Origin: Bog-756 sp963753905 | Lineage (GTDB): Bacteria; Actinomycetota; Acidimicrobiia; Acidimicrobiales; RAAP-2 | DNA: 64,000 nt | Direction of reading: 5' to 3' | NCBI GenBank assembly: GCA_963753905.1 | Contig: CAVWDZ010000001.1 | Coordinates: 248,001 to 312,000, forward strand | Shown: in pieces, positions 8,754 through 17,240 of the stretch | How positions within the stretch are numbered: the first letter of the stretch is position 1 | Layout of the letters: every line of letters starts with the position of its first letter | The notes under the pieces: generated by a model | Databases searched by the model: none | Seen by the model: the letters and a program-made list of their open reading frames with translations, nothing else | Told to the model about the DNA's origin: nothing | Program-made: the position numbers and the translations under genes

Positions 8754-9560
8754 CTAACCGGTGGTCGCGAGACGACGCATGGCCTTTTGATACGCGACAG
8801 GAGCCAGTGTCCGCGCCATGGGCGCGAGCAACGGTAACCGGGCCGCGTTGATGTCGACCCTCTGTCCGCCCATGCGGTCGGCCACCAGAGTTGCCACCCC
8901 GTCCGCCGTCCGTCGCACCATCCGCGGAGGGAGCGATCTACCGTCCTCGTTCCCCGACAGACCCATCGCGGTCGGGACCCAGCCCGGGTAGAGCACGTGG
9001 ACCGACACGCCGCGTGGCGCCACCTCGTGTGCCACCGATTCGGTGAACGCCGAGACTGCCGCCTTCGACGCGGCGTAGGCGCCTTGTTTGGGCTCGGGTG
9101 CGCGAGCGGAGTCCGACGAGACGTTCACGACGATGCCGGACCCCCTGTCGATCATGCCGGGCAGCACTGCCAGGGTTCCGGCGACCGTGCCGAAGAAGTT
9201 CACGTCGAACACCTGGCGAACCGTCGCGTCGTCTCCTCCAGGCACCGGTAGCATGAGATCCACTCCTGCGTTGTTGATCAAGATGTCGATCGACCCTCGC
9301 TGTTCCTCCAGGCGGCCGAGTGTGTCCCGGAGCTCCTGGGCCTGGCTGACGTCGCAGACCTCGGTGGCACTGCCGGGCGAACGCCGGGAGAGCTCCGTCC
9401 CGATGTCGGCGAGCAGGGAACGACGACGGGCCAGGCCGATGACCGAGGCCCCCCGGTCGGCGAGGGTCAGCGCCAGGGCGAGCCCGATGCCCGACGAGGC
9501 ACCCGTCACGACGGCAACCTGCCGGTCGTAGCGCTTGGGGAGCCGGCGGTCTCGTCTCAC
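8754..9560 (-). CDS. SDR family NAD(P)-dependent oxidoreductase
   Basis: 268 residues with the classical SDR signatures: VTGASSGIGLALA (cofactor TGxxxGxG) at the N-terminus, INNAGVD (NNAG) near residue 90, VVNVSSDSA (catalytic Ser) and YAASKAAV (catalytic YxxxK) near 160. The C-terminal 60 residues diverge from the usual VDGG ending and finish with a basic, proline-rich LAPMARTLAPVAYQKAMRRL tail, a pattern found in DltE/YqjQ-like SDRs that often associate with membranes. The ATG start codon is followed by a strongly basic MRRDRRLPKRYDR stretch. The substrate is unknown. Confidence 0.9.
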   Translation of the reverse strand: MRRDRRLPKRYDRQVAVVTGASSGIGLALALTLADRGASVIGLARRRSLLADIGTELSRRSPGSATEVCDVSQAQELRDTLGRLEEQRGSIDILINNAGVDLMLPVPGGDDATVRQVFDVNFFGTVAGTLAVLPGMIDRGSGIVVNVSSDSARAPEPKQGAYAASKAAVSAFTESVAHEVAPRGVSVHVLYPGWVPTAMGLSGNEDGRSLPPRMVRRTADGVATLVADRMGGQRVDINAARLPLLAPMARTLAPVAYQKAMRRLATTG

Positions 9561-9709
9561 AGGAGAAACCTATCGGTCCCGGAACGGCCCCGCAGCCGCC
9601 AGTCGGTGGACCGACCGACCTGGACCGGCACAGTGCTCGTGGACGTACTGGTGCGCTCCCAGGGCCGACGGATCGGGGATGCAGCCGGATGGGAAGCTAG
9701 CCTCGTGCC

Positions 9710-10207
9710 GTGACCGACCGAACCGAGGAAGCGCTCGCAACGTATCGCCAGATGGTTGCAGCGCGTGATCGGATCGAGCAGGGCGAACTTCCTTGGTCGG
9801 CGCTGGCCGGCTACTTCACCGAGAACGCGGTCTACATCGATTCGGCATGGGGGCGGTTCGAGGGACTGCAGGCGATCGAGCAGTTCATGGTGGACAGCAT
9901 GAAGGGGCTGGGAGCCTGGCGCTTTCCAGAGGAATGGACCATGGCGGACGGGGACCGGGTCGTCAGCATGTGGTGGAACCAGCTTCCCTCGAGCCGACCA
10001 GACGGGTCGCCGTACCGCGTGGCCGGCATCTCGGTCCTGCGTTACGCAGGTGACGGCAAGTTCGACTACGAGTACGACGTGTTCAACATGCAGCAGATCC
10101 TGGAGGTCATCGCTGAGAGCGGCTGGACGCCGACGGGGCCGATGAACGCCCCGCCCGACCCGCCGAACCGCGACGCGACCCCGCCGCCGCGTCGAGATCA
10201 TGGATGA
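9710..10207 (+). CDS. NTF2-like / SnoaL-like domain protein
   Basis: 165 residues, GTG start. The alpha-plus-beta pattern of an NTF2-fold cone is clear: an N-terminal helix ATYRQMVAARDR, a YFTENAVYIDSAWGRFEG strand-turn and repeated aromatic strands (RVVSMWWNQLP, GKFDYEYDVFNMQQI). The last 35 residues are proline-rich and probably disordered. Members include SnoaL-type cyclases, ketosteroid isomerase relatives and non-catalytic proteins, so no reaction can be assigned. It is divergent from the SDR at 8754-9560. Confidence 0.75.
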   Translation: MTDRTEEALATYRQMVAARDRIEQGELPWSALAGYFTENAVYIDSAWGRFEGLQAIEQFMVDSMKGLGAWRFPEEWTMADGDRVVSMWWNQLPSSRPDGSPYRVAGISVLRYAGDGKFDYEYDVFNMQQILEVIAESGWTPTGPMNAPPDPPNRDATPPPRRDHG

Positions 10208-10436
10208 TCCAGAGGTCGGCTCTCGCGAGCATGGACGCATCCAACCGAGCCCAGGAGAGAGGAATCTGAAGGGACGGGTCGCCAGCTCGTCCGCTGCCTG
10301 TCGGGACGTGGAAGGCGGTCGCTGACCTTCAGACGGGAGTCGGGCGACGGCGATGGTGTTGGAGCCTGCCACTTCAGTGGATGGCCTGAGAACTGCCGGC
10401 TGCCCTATCGGCAGAGTGGGCTCGTCCGCCGGAGCG

Positions 10437-10610
10437 TCAGGCGATGGCGATTCCGTCTGGACCGGTTCCGACCGTCACCGTCCTCGCCACCGTGTTGGTG
10501 GCGGTATTGATGACGCTCACGGTGTCGGAGCTGCAGTTGGTCACATACGCGTCGCTTCCGTTGGGGGTGATGGCAACGGTCGGCAGGTCGGAAGCAGGCT
10601 GGCTGCCCGC
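10437..10610 (-). pseudogene. Remnant of a YVTN-family beta-propeller gene
   Basis: The reverse strand, between in-frame stops at about 10613 and 10437, encodes about 57 residues including TVAITPNGSDAYVTN, CSSDTVSVINTATNTV and TVTVGTGPDG. This is one almost perfect YVTN beta-propeller repeat. Full-length members are extracellular seven-bladed propellers of several hundred residues. There is no start codon before the repeat, no signal peptide and only one blade, so this is a degraded scrap. The fragment directly follows the stop of the universal stress gene on the same strand. Confidence 0.7.
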
Positions 10611-10666
10611 CTACCCGGCAGCGTTGTGGGCTACGGCGGCACCCTCACACCCACAAGGAGCGTCGA

Positions 10667-11113
10667 TCAGGTAGAGGAGTCGGTGTTGACGATCAGGACG
10701 CTACAAGGACAGTGATGGGCCACTTTGTTGGGGACACTTCCGAGCACGAAACGCGTCATGCCGCTCATGCCCCTGTTTCCGACCACGACGAGGTCGGCAT
10801 GAACCGCCTCGGCAACGCTGAGTAGCGCATCGGCTGCGTCGCCAGTGCCAGGATTGTGCACCTCGAGGGATATACCTTGGCGCTCAGCCTCAGCGACGAG
10901 CTGGTTCTTGATGTTGTCAACCGCTTCGCGAGATGTGCGAACGTCGATCTGTCCCCCGACCGAATCATGGAACCCCGTCGCTACGGCATGAGGTACTGCA
11001 TGAACCGCGTGCACTTTGGCACCAGATCCCTTTGCCAATGTAAAGGCTTCGCCCACTGCGACGGCTGCCCTCTCCGAGCCGTCCGTGCCAACGACAATGA
11101 CCTGATAGGACAT
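10667..11113 (-). CDS. Universal stress protein (UspA family)
   Basis: 148 residues from the ATG at 11113 (MSYQVIVVGTDGSERA), chosen because a GAGGGTG ribosome-binding site precedes it; a longer frame reaching 11269 is low-complexity and unlikely to be translated. The C-terminus contains the ATP-binding signature GNRGMSGMTRFVLGS, fitting the Gx2Gx9G(S/T) rule of ATP-binding UspA proteins. Such cytosolic proteins help cells survive hypoxia, starvation or oxidative stress. It appears monocistronic. Confidence 0.95.
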   Translation of the reverse strand: MSYQVIVVGTDGSERAAVAVGEAFTLAKGSGAKVHAVHAVPHAVATGFHDSVGGQIDVRTSREAVDNIKNQLVAEAERQGISLEVHNPGTGDAADALLSVAEAVHADLVVVGNRGMSGMTRFVLGSVPNKVAHHCPCSVLIVNTDSST

Positions 11114-11669
11114 CGCACCCACCCTCGCTAGCCGCTCGCGTTCAGCACTGTAGCGTTGCCGTCCAATCAGGTGCAACGGGCGGACCCAACGGCGAGATTC
11201 CGTGCCTGGTTCGAGGGACGAGGACGCCGGTGCGAGCTGCCGGGTGTCGTGGCGTTCCACACGTGCCATTCCCGACGTTCCTGCCGAGGGCAGCTTGGCG
11301 ACCCTGGGGTCGCAGTGGCTTCACGCCATACCTGGGTAGGCGTGGCGTGAGTTCGCTCCTCCGAGGAGCGAATTCGGGGTCGGTTCCGTTCCTGCGCGTG
11401 ACCGGGACCCCATCGCCAGGTAACGGGCGGGTACCCGTCGCGTCCCACGACGGTCCTGCGACCGGGTGAACTCCAAGCGAACTCTTGGCGACGTGTCGCA
11501 GATGAGCGGGGTGATGCTCGCACACGACGAATTGTTTCCTTGACTTCCCATGGGGTCAGCAGGAGGATGCAGAGTGGGTGGCGAATGTGTTGTCACGGCG
11601 CGTCAGCGCATACATGATCCTGCGGTCCGACACCGTTGGCGGGCCGCTCTACCAAGCGGAGGTATGTCC
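11114..11669. other. Long non-coding gap with two adjacent hairpins
   Basis: About 550 bp separate the divergent stress-protein and secreted-protein genes. I see no convincing gene; all ORFs here have unnatural composition. The notable structure is two neighbouring inverted repeats at 11321-11350 and 11352-11372 (listed separately). The downstream end must carry the promoter of the gene starting at 11670. Confidence 0.6.
11321..11372. repeat. Pair of adjacent inverted repeats
   Basis: TCACGCCA (11321-11328) pairs exactly with TGGCGTGA (11343-11350), with an inner TACC/GGTA pair. One base later TTCGCTCCT (11352-11360) pairs exactly with AGGAGCGAA (11364-11372) around a 3-nt loop. Two such hairpins back to back could be a structured RNA, a protein-binding site or a bidirectional terminator. 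There is no T-run on either side. Confidence 0.5.
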
Positions 11670-12320
11670 ATGAAGGCACGATTCGTAGTCGCTCTCGCGG
11701 TGGTGTGCTCATCGTTGGGGGTGCTCACCGGTGGGCTGGTCGCCCATGCGCAGTCGACACCCGGGACACCGGAGATCGACCGTGCAAACGTCAAGGTGAT
11801 CAACCTGCAGGGTCCCACCCTCACGGGGGCACGTTGTACCGGTGAGGACGCAATGGCCTACATCACCTATACAGGTGGACCCTTCCTCGGGGGCGTGAGC
11901 CAGGTACTCCCCGATCCGACCGACTATCCCCTTCCGGCGAACACCATGCTGACCGTGTCCGGGATCGTCTGGACGGTCAACGTGAAGACCATGCGCGGCG
12001 TGCTGACCGCCGCCGTCGGCATTGCTCCCCCCGCCTCAGTGGGGGCGCCCATCTATTCGGGCAAGCTGACCCTGGTCACCCAGGGTATGCCCGCTGCCGG
12101 TGCCCTGGTCCCAGGCCGAGGATGGATCAGCGCCAAGTCCCTGCTGCCAGACGAAGGAGTCACACCGGGTGACGACTACCTGATCGCCAATGTCGAGGCG
12201 AAGCTCGGCCTCGCCGGCGGCACCCTCCAATTCGGGAACGGGGTCGCGTCGTTGAACATCCCCGACTACTCGGTGGTCACCAACGTCGCACCGGCCCCCG
12301 CGAGCGACGGGGTCTGCTGA
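11670..12320 (+). CDS. Secreted protein of unknown function
   Basis: 216 residues from the ATG at 11670, seven bases after a GGAGG site at 11658-11662; the frame is open further upstream but lacks a better start. The first 29 residues are a Sec signal peptide (MKARFVVALAVVCSSLG, then AHA before QS as the probable cleavage site). The mature part is rich in Gly, Pro, Val and Thr, has only two cysteines (in GARCTGED and at the C-terminus), and appears mostly beta. I do not recognise a family. The protein should be exported or wall-associated. A strong hairpin follows the stop. Confidence 0.75.
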   Translation: MKARFVVALAVVCSSLGVLTGGLVAHAQSTPGTPEIDRANVKVINLQGPTLTGARCTGEDAMAYITYTGGPFLGGVSQVLPDPTDYPLPANTMLTVSGIVWTVNVKTMRGVLTAAVGIAPPASVGAPIYSGKLTLVTQGMPAAGALVPGRGWISAKSLLPDEGVTPGDDYLIANVEAKLGLAGGTLQFGNGVASLNIPDYSVVTNVAPAPASDGVC

Positions 12321-12343
12321 CCTAGCCCGATCCGGACTGCAAC

Positions 12344-12409
12344 GGGCGCCTTCCGGCGCCCTCACCGTCGAGACCGTGACCGACCCCGGGCGTCCTGCCC
12401 GGGGTCGGT
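12344..12409 (+). terminator. Tandem hairpins, probable transcription terminator
   Basis: GGGCGCC (12344-12350) pairs with GGCGCCC (12355-12361) around TTCC. Then ACCGACCCCGGGC (12379-12391) pairs perfectly over 13 bp with GCCCGGGGTCGGT (12397-12409). They start 24 bp after the stop of the secreted-protein gene. There is no long U-run, as is common for terminators in high-GC actinomycetes. Confidence 0.65.
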
Positions 12410-12937
12410 CCGGTTCTGGTCAAGCCTGCATGTGTCACCTGTTGAGTGTTGTGTCCAAAACACACCCGTGCCTGGCGCCCCCGGCACACAATCCCCGTGG
12501 ATCGGGGGTATCCAGAACCCTGCTCGGTTCGATATCGCCTGCTCAACCGGTCGAAAGCGCTCAACTCCCATGTGGGCGGCGACCTGCGATCGAGACTGCA
12601 ACTGGGGGTTGCGACTCGGAGTTGCTAAGGCTAGCCTCGTGCCACGCGGGGTTTCCCGCTGCTCCGATGGCAGGGGAAGGCGGACCCTGTCGTCGGGGGT
12701 CTTGCCCAACGAGTCAGTCCTCTCGAGCTTTTGGCCCTGTGGCTAGTGCCAAGCCCCCACGGACCCGACCTCCCCGCGCCACCGCAGATGTTCGGTGGCC
12801 CTCGATATTCGATCGACCCGAATGCGCATGGGAATCCTCAAGACAGGCCGCATGGGAATCCTCAAGACAGGAGGAATGCCGCAAGCGGGAGTCACTAGGA
12901 ATTGGACTTGCCATCCCTACGGGCGGCCGATTCGGAT
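12410..12937. other. Gene-free stretch with a 23-bp tandem duplication
   Basis: About 530 bp without a credible gene. The ORFs on both strands have low-quality composition. The only clear feature is the direct repeat at 12825-12871 (listed separately). Confidence 0.55.
12825..12871. repeat. Two tandem copies of a 23-bp unit (period 24)
   Basis: A 23-base unit beginning CGCATGGGAATCC and ending AAGACAGG occurs at 12825-12847 and again, identically, at 12849-12871. It lies downstream of the TetR-like gene, which is read from the other strand. Confidence 0.8.
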
Positions 12938-13726
12938 TCATTCTTCCGAGGGCTCCGCTCCGCCTGGCGGAGGTGTGAACTCCGGGTCGGGTTCTAAGTA
13001 CTGGTCAACGAGAGCTTCCATTCCCGTCGCATAGGGAGACCATTCCTGGCCTTCCCCTTTCGGACCGGTAGCACGGACCACCATCTCGATTTCACCACTG
13101 GCGACTTGACGGAGCGCACACCCCTCGGCATAGGCAATGGCCGCAGTGCTGAAATGGTCCATCGACCAGGGATGACGGATCCGATATCCGAGCAGATTGA
13201 TGAGGGCCTGGAAGTTCTTGGTCCAGAATCTCGTGACCGACAGATACCCGTCCGCAACGGCTGCCTTGATCCGCGTCTGCAGTTCGGGCGGGGCTGCGGA
13301 CATTGCCATAGCAATGACACCGATCCACAATTGCCAGCTGGCGGACTCGTTGATCGCCTCGCTGCTCGCGTTCCCTTCCACGCGACAGATCTCGCGCAGA
13401 GCCCGTCTACGGGACTCAAGTGAGGTCATGTCGAAATCTCTCAACATGGCCACTACCCGCTGGCCGCTCCCCTCGGCGCGCCGTTCCTCGTCCCGAGCGA
13501 TGGTGACGAACACATCGGCCTGGAACTCCGCCTGGTTATCCCAGATTCGCTTGATCACCGATGCATTCGTGATCCGCAGGCCTGTCTTCGCTTCTACCCG
13601 GTCAAACACTCTCTTGAAGGTAAGGCTGCTTGAACCAGCCTGAAGACCTTCCGTGAAGAGGATCTCGCGTCCTTCTTCGACAAGAGTGGCGCGCAATTCT
13701 TCTCGGTCCCGCCTGGTCGATGGCAC
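12938..13726 (-). CDS. TetR-like transcriptional regulator
   Basis: 262 residues. The N-terminal region RATLVEEGREILFTEGLQAG, LTFKRVFDRVEAKTGLRITNASVIKRIWDNQAEFQADVF resembles a TetR-type DNA-binding domain with an enlarged loop before the recognition helix. The rest is an all-helical ligand-binding domain (WQLWIGVIAMAMSAAPPEL, YLSVTRFWTKNFQALINLLG). It ends in an acidic proline-rich tail. No adjacent target gene is obvious because the flanks are non-coding; it may be autoregulatory or act elsewhere. The TetR call rests on overall pattern, not on a diagnostic motif. Confidence 0.7.
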   Translation of the reverse strand: MPSTRRDREELRATLVEEGREILFTEGLQAGSSSLTFKRVFDRVEAKTGLRITNASVIKRIWDNQAEFQADVFVTIARDEERRAEGSGQRVVAMLRDFDMTSLESRRRALREICRVEGNASSEAINESASWQLWIGVIAMAMSAAPPELQTRIKAAVADGYLSVTRFWTKNFQALINLLGYRIRHPWSMDHFSTAAIAYAEGCALRQVASGEIEMVVRATGPKGEGQEWSPYATGMEALVDQYLEPDPEFTPPPGGAEPSEE

Positions 13727-14012
13727 TGCGAATCCCCCCGCTGCTCACGCCATGCTCGATCAGTGAAACCCTACACAATTTCATTTGCACTGACATGCTG
13801 GTATCGGACAGGGTCGGTCGAGTCTCGACCGAGTCCCTCGGCAGTCTGAAACCGTAAGCTGGCGAGGCACTCGGGCGGCACATGCGAGCTGGTCGCCCAT
13901 TCGCGCCGCCCTCCGGCACACGACTGGCATCCGAGAGAAGAGTTTGCCCACCGAAGTGTCCTCGACGCCCGAAAGTGAGATCGCCGACGGAACGTTGGCT
14001 GCCCGTGGGCAC

Positions 14013-14339
14013 TCAGCCCTGAGGTAGATCCTTCGTGATGGCAGTCAGATCGCCAACCCTCCTCGCTCGGAGCGCCATGTCGACGCGCTGATTGAGTTCC
14101 TCAAGGGTCAGCCGGCCGGCCGCATAATGATGATGCAGATGAGATAGACGATGCTTGCAATGACTCCCGCAAGGTTGAGGACCACAGCTAGGACCGCAAG
14201 GATGAAGATCCATCGGGTCTTATCGCTTCCTACCCGCCGAAACGACTCAGGGGGTCGCCGTGCTGCATCGATGATGGCCCCACAGAGGGATGCCGATACC
14301 GATGGTGACACCCAGGATGATCAGCACGTCTAAGGACAA
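14013..14339 (-). pseudogene. Frameshifted PLDc_N-like/DUF1707-type membrane protein gene
   Basis: Reading the reverse strand, one frame gives VLIILGVTIGIGIPLWG (from about 14327), the next gives AIIDAARRPPESFRRVG, SDKTRWIFILAVLAVVLNL and AGVIASIVYLICI, and the original frame resumes with HHYAAGRLTLEELNQRVD and LRARRVGDLTAITKDLP to the stop at 14013. Joined, this is a small membrane protein with two transmembrane helices around a RRPPESF linker (as in PLDc_N-like actinobacterial proteins) followed by a DUF1707/SHOCT-like motif. The two frameshifts, near 14295 and 14125, compensate each other; the first falls in a GGGG run. Either the gene is dead or the assembly has two indel errors. Confidence 0.6.
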
Positions 14340-14458
14340 ACGGACCTCGGCCTCTCTGGCTCGCTCTCTTGCTCAACGACATCTTCGTCACGTTCGTGAT
14401 ATGGATCAATCCTGCTCGCATCTGGATCGACAAGCCCGTCGAAGTCGTCGCTTCCGCG

Positions 14459-15910
14459 TCAACCGGTGCTGCCTTGCGTGAAGGTCACCACGTTGGCGCC
14501 AGAACCGTTGCTGAACACGATGGTCGCAGGGAAGGTCGTCGTCGGCAGCGATGGGCTGCTGATGACGCTGCCGGAACCCTGGTACAGGAGGTTCGCCAGC
14601 TCGACCGAAGGCGTGCTGGGAGCCAGCTCGCTGACCGAGATCGTGACGGCAGAGCCGTTGGCATTGAGCACGGGGATCGGACCGCTTATTGCCGAACACG
14701 TGGAGCCGTTCTCCGGATTGGTCAGAGTGACCGATCCCGACGTCGTCGTGCCATTGACGTTGTACGAGTAGTGGTACACGAACGGCTCGCCATTGTCGAG
14801 ATTGGCATCCGGTGAAGTCTGTGCAGAGCAGATCTTGAACTGACCTGAAGGTGGCGAAGCACCTGTGATGCTCACCGTCGTCAACTTGCCGTAGCAAACA
14901 TCGACCGTCACCGGGTCCGGAGTAGGAAACTGGATCGGGCGGCCGCCGCAAACACTGGCCGTGACGGTGGCAAGGGAGGTGAGTGGGTAGTAAGTGATGG
15001 TGGCTGGACCGGCAGGAACCTCGAAAGCCTGTGAGCACTGGCCGGCCATCACGACGAAGATCGGACCACCGTTGATCGCGAAGAGAAAGGTCTGCTCACC
15101 CGTCGACGGATCAGCCGCGTTCTCGCAGATCCCGACCCAGCCCAATGCCTCGTTGGTGAAGGTCGCCGTTGCAGCCCCGCTTGCCTGAACGGTGATGGCG
15201 CCGGTCGTGGGGGTGCTTCCGGCGTCCGCACTCGCCGGGGAAACACTCACGTCCGTCAGCGTAATGCTCCCCTGAGCCGTCTCGGTCACATACGCCACAG
15301 AACCCGCAGGTAAGGCCTTGGAGTCCAGGGTGCACGCCGGGGTCTGACCCGGAGCGTTGGCAACGACCGACACCGACTGGGTGCCCGCGCCATCGTCGAC
15401 CGTGAAGTTGAAGGTGCTGCCGGTGAGCGCCTGACTGTTCGTGGTCAACGCCGCGCACACCTTGACGCGATCCGGTGCGAGCCAGTTCGTGAAGGTCACA
15501 GTGACCGTGGTCCCTGCCTCGACATCGACCTCTGCGTACCCGGCCTGTGATGACGAGTTGAGGACGACGTGCGCAACATTCGCCGAGGATGGCTTGATCC
15601 CGATCGATTTGAGCTCGGTCGCGCCGGTCGGAGCGACCAGCTCCTTGACCAGGTTCTCGCCCTCGGGGGCGACCGCAATTCGGCAGCCATCCGACGTCAC
15701 CTGGAAGGGGGTTCCATCGTTGAGAACGAACGGGAGCCTCCCACCCAGGCTGCTCTCGTTGCAGATCTTCACCGATGTACGCGGGGTGAGAGCCCCGGCC
15801 CTGCCGATTTGAATGCCGACTCCGGTCACCGCGATGGTCAACACCGATGCGATGACGACCATGGCCACCAGAATCCTGTTCCCGATTCCCCGACGATCCG
15901 CTCGTGGCAT
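14459..15910 (-). CDS. Large secreted repeat protein, prealbumin-like/surface type, function unknown
   Basis: 483 residues from the ATG at 15910, preceded by GGCAGGGA; a GTG at 15952 would add 14 residues. The N-terminus has RRG then a hydrophobic ILVAMVVIASVLTIAVTGV signal or anchor segment. The mature part consists of roughly four beta-rich units, each opening with a cysteine strand (VKICNESS, VKVCAALT, VGICENAA, FKICSAQT) and rich in Thr, Ser, Val and Gly, with strands such as TTVTVTFTNW and ATATFTNE. Similar units occur in actinobacterial adhesin-like surface proteins. There is no sortase motif or C-terminal anchor. It is probably extracellular. Confidence 0.75.
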   Translation of the reverse strand: MPRADRRGIGNRILVAMVVIASVLTIAVTGVGIQIGRAGALTPRTSVKICNESSLGGRLPFVLNDGTPFQVTSDGCRIAVAPEGENLVKELVAPTGATELKSIGIKPSSANVAHVVLNSSSQAGYAEVDVEAGTTVTVTFTNWLAPDRVKVCAALTTNSQALTGSTFNFTVDDGAGTQSVSVVANAPGQTPACTLDSKALPAGSVAYVTETAQGSITLTDVSVSPASADAGSTPTTGAITVQASGAATATFTNEALGWVGICENAADPSTGEQTFLFAINGGPIFVVMAGQCSQAFEVPAGPATITYYPLTSLATVTASVCGGRPIQFPTPDPVTVDVCYGKLTTVSITGASPPSGQFKICSAQTSPDANLDNGEPFVYHYSYNVNGTTTSGSVTLTNPENGSTCSAISGPIPVLNANGSAVTISVSELAPSTPSVELANLLYQGSGSVISSPSLPTTTFPATIVFSNGSGANVVTFTQGSTG

Positions 15911-16161
15911 GATGTTCCCTGCCTTCCCGCACTGCCGGGTGAGCTTCCGCACTCGATCACCCGACCCGAATGAAGACTAGATCAGGGCTCCGGGGCTCGC
16001 TCGGCCGGCGGGGTGACTTGTTGTCCAGCCTGGAGCAAGGAGGAGGCTCCCACAAAGCACCGAGTGGAACGTCAGCGTCGAGGCCCTGGTTGGAGAATCC
16101 CTGGGTGATCCCTGACCCGGTGTGACGAGACGCAGCCGAGTGTCGGAGAGCTCCGGACTCT

Positions 16162-16713
16162 TTAGAACCACCCCAGAGCTTTGGTCGTGAAGCTCTTGAC
16201 CTCCTCGGGTGTGGCGTCTCGCCCTTGCCCCGAAGGCCGGGAGGCCCCATCTCGGACGCAGACGGTCAACTCGGCCGCCTCCACCCATACGCACCGAATC
16301 GCTGTCACGGTCCCAGGTAGTTGTTGGCTCGCGTGGAGTTCGTGGGCGAGCTGACGATACCGGTCTCCCTCAGTGAAGGTGGTCGCCACCGAGGACAACC
16401 TCACCGTGTCCGACGGCCGCTCGTCCTCGGCGCCCGGAGCGTAGCGGAAGCGCACGTACTCGTCGCCCGCGGAGTCCTCCTCGTACCGGGTGTTCGTCAG
16501 TTCACCGGCGATGATCGTCGAGGCGAAGCCATACGGGTGGTCGTGGATGGGCGGTTCTCCGATGCAGCAGCTCGGGTCCCAGACGTGGAGTCGGTACTCC
16601 CGCCGGTCGTCGATGCGCAGTCCCATGAGCCCCATCTCCTGCATTCTCCAGGGGAAGTCCTCGGCATGTTGGAGCATCGTGAGAACCAGGGCCTTGCTCA
16701 GGGTCTCGCTCAT
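16162..16713 (-). CDS. Conserved hypothetical cupin-like protein
   Basis: 183 residues from the ATG at 16713 (MSETLSKALVL), which has GGGAGG six bases upstream; an in-frame ATG at 16758 is less likely. The core IHDHPYGFASTIIAGELTN gives an HxH pair in a beta-strand followed by a glycine turn, and RQLAHELHASQQLPG supplies a further histidine pair, as in metal-binding cupins. This could be a small metal-dependent enzyme or sensor; I cannot name a reaction. It stands alone between a secreted protein gene and a divergent DUF2510 gene. Confidence 0.65.
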   Translation of the reverse strand: MSETLSKALVLTMLQHAEDFPWRMQEMGLMGLRIDDRREYRLHVWDPSCCIGEPPIHDHPYGFASTIIAGELTNTRYEEDSAGDEYVRFRYAPGAEDERPSDTVRLSSVATTFTEGDRYRQLAHELHASQQLPGTVTAIRCVWVEAAELTVCVRDGASRPSGQGRDATPEEVKSFTTKALGWF

Positions 16714-16918
16714 GCGTCCTCCCTGCACCACCGTCGGTCGACGTGCCCGGCCCACCAAATCACATCACTGTCATTTGTTTGAGTCAAGCCTGACCAGCCC
16801 TGGGCATCCCGAACGGATCACGGGACAATGAGCCGGTGCCTGCGCTTGGGCACGCCCTCGTAGTGTTGACGGTCAGCCCAGACAACCGGGAGCCGGTTAG
16901 CTCTTCAGAGGAGATGAG

Positions 16919-17200
16919 ATGGAAGAAGAAGGCTGGTATGCGGATCCGTATGGGGTCCACGAAGCTCGTTGGATCTCTGCTGGGACTCCCACGGCACTCG
17001 TTCGGGACGGCGACGTCGAGACACAGGATCCTCCCCCGAAGACTCCGTACGTGGGACAGCTCGCAGAGCTGCCGGAGACGGTCCCCGGTGACGCCGATGA
17101 CCTCCTACGAGCCGACGACGCCGACAGCAGGGCATTCGATCCCCATCGCGAGGAAGAGGCTGTCTGGGATGTGTTCGGCGAGAGCAGCGGTGGAGATTGA
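16919..17200 (+). CDS. Small DUF2510-like protein
   Basis: 93 residues, strongly acidic. It starts MEEEGWYADPYGVHEARW, the WYxDPxG...RW motif of DUF2510, a short actinobacterial module usually found beside membrane segments. Here there is no transmembrane segment and the rest is a charged, Asp/Glu-rich, probably disordered chain (PGDADDLLRADDADSR). The ATG follows GAGGAGATGAG. The function of DUF2510 is unknown. The opposite strand also contains ORFs, but they lack recognisable motifs. Confidence 0.7.
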   Translation: MEEEGWYADPYGVHEARWISAGTPTALVRDGDVETQDPPPKTPYVGQLAELPETVPGDADDLLRADDADSRAFDPHREEEAVWDVFGESSGGD

Positions 17201-17240
17201 CGCACCCGGCACGCTCCCGACGATCGGACGCCACGTCCAT

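Noticed and set aside
12376..12978. 200-residue plus-strand frame in the gap before the TetR-like gene
   Set aside because: No family features, composition unlike neighbours and a tandem repeat inside; treated as non-coding.
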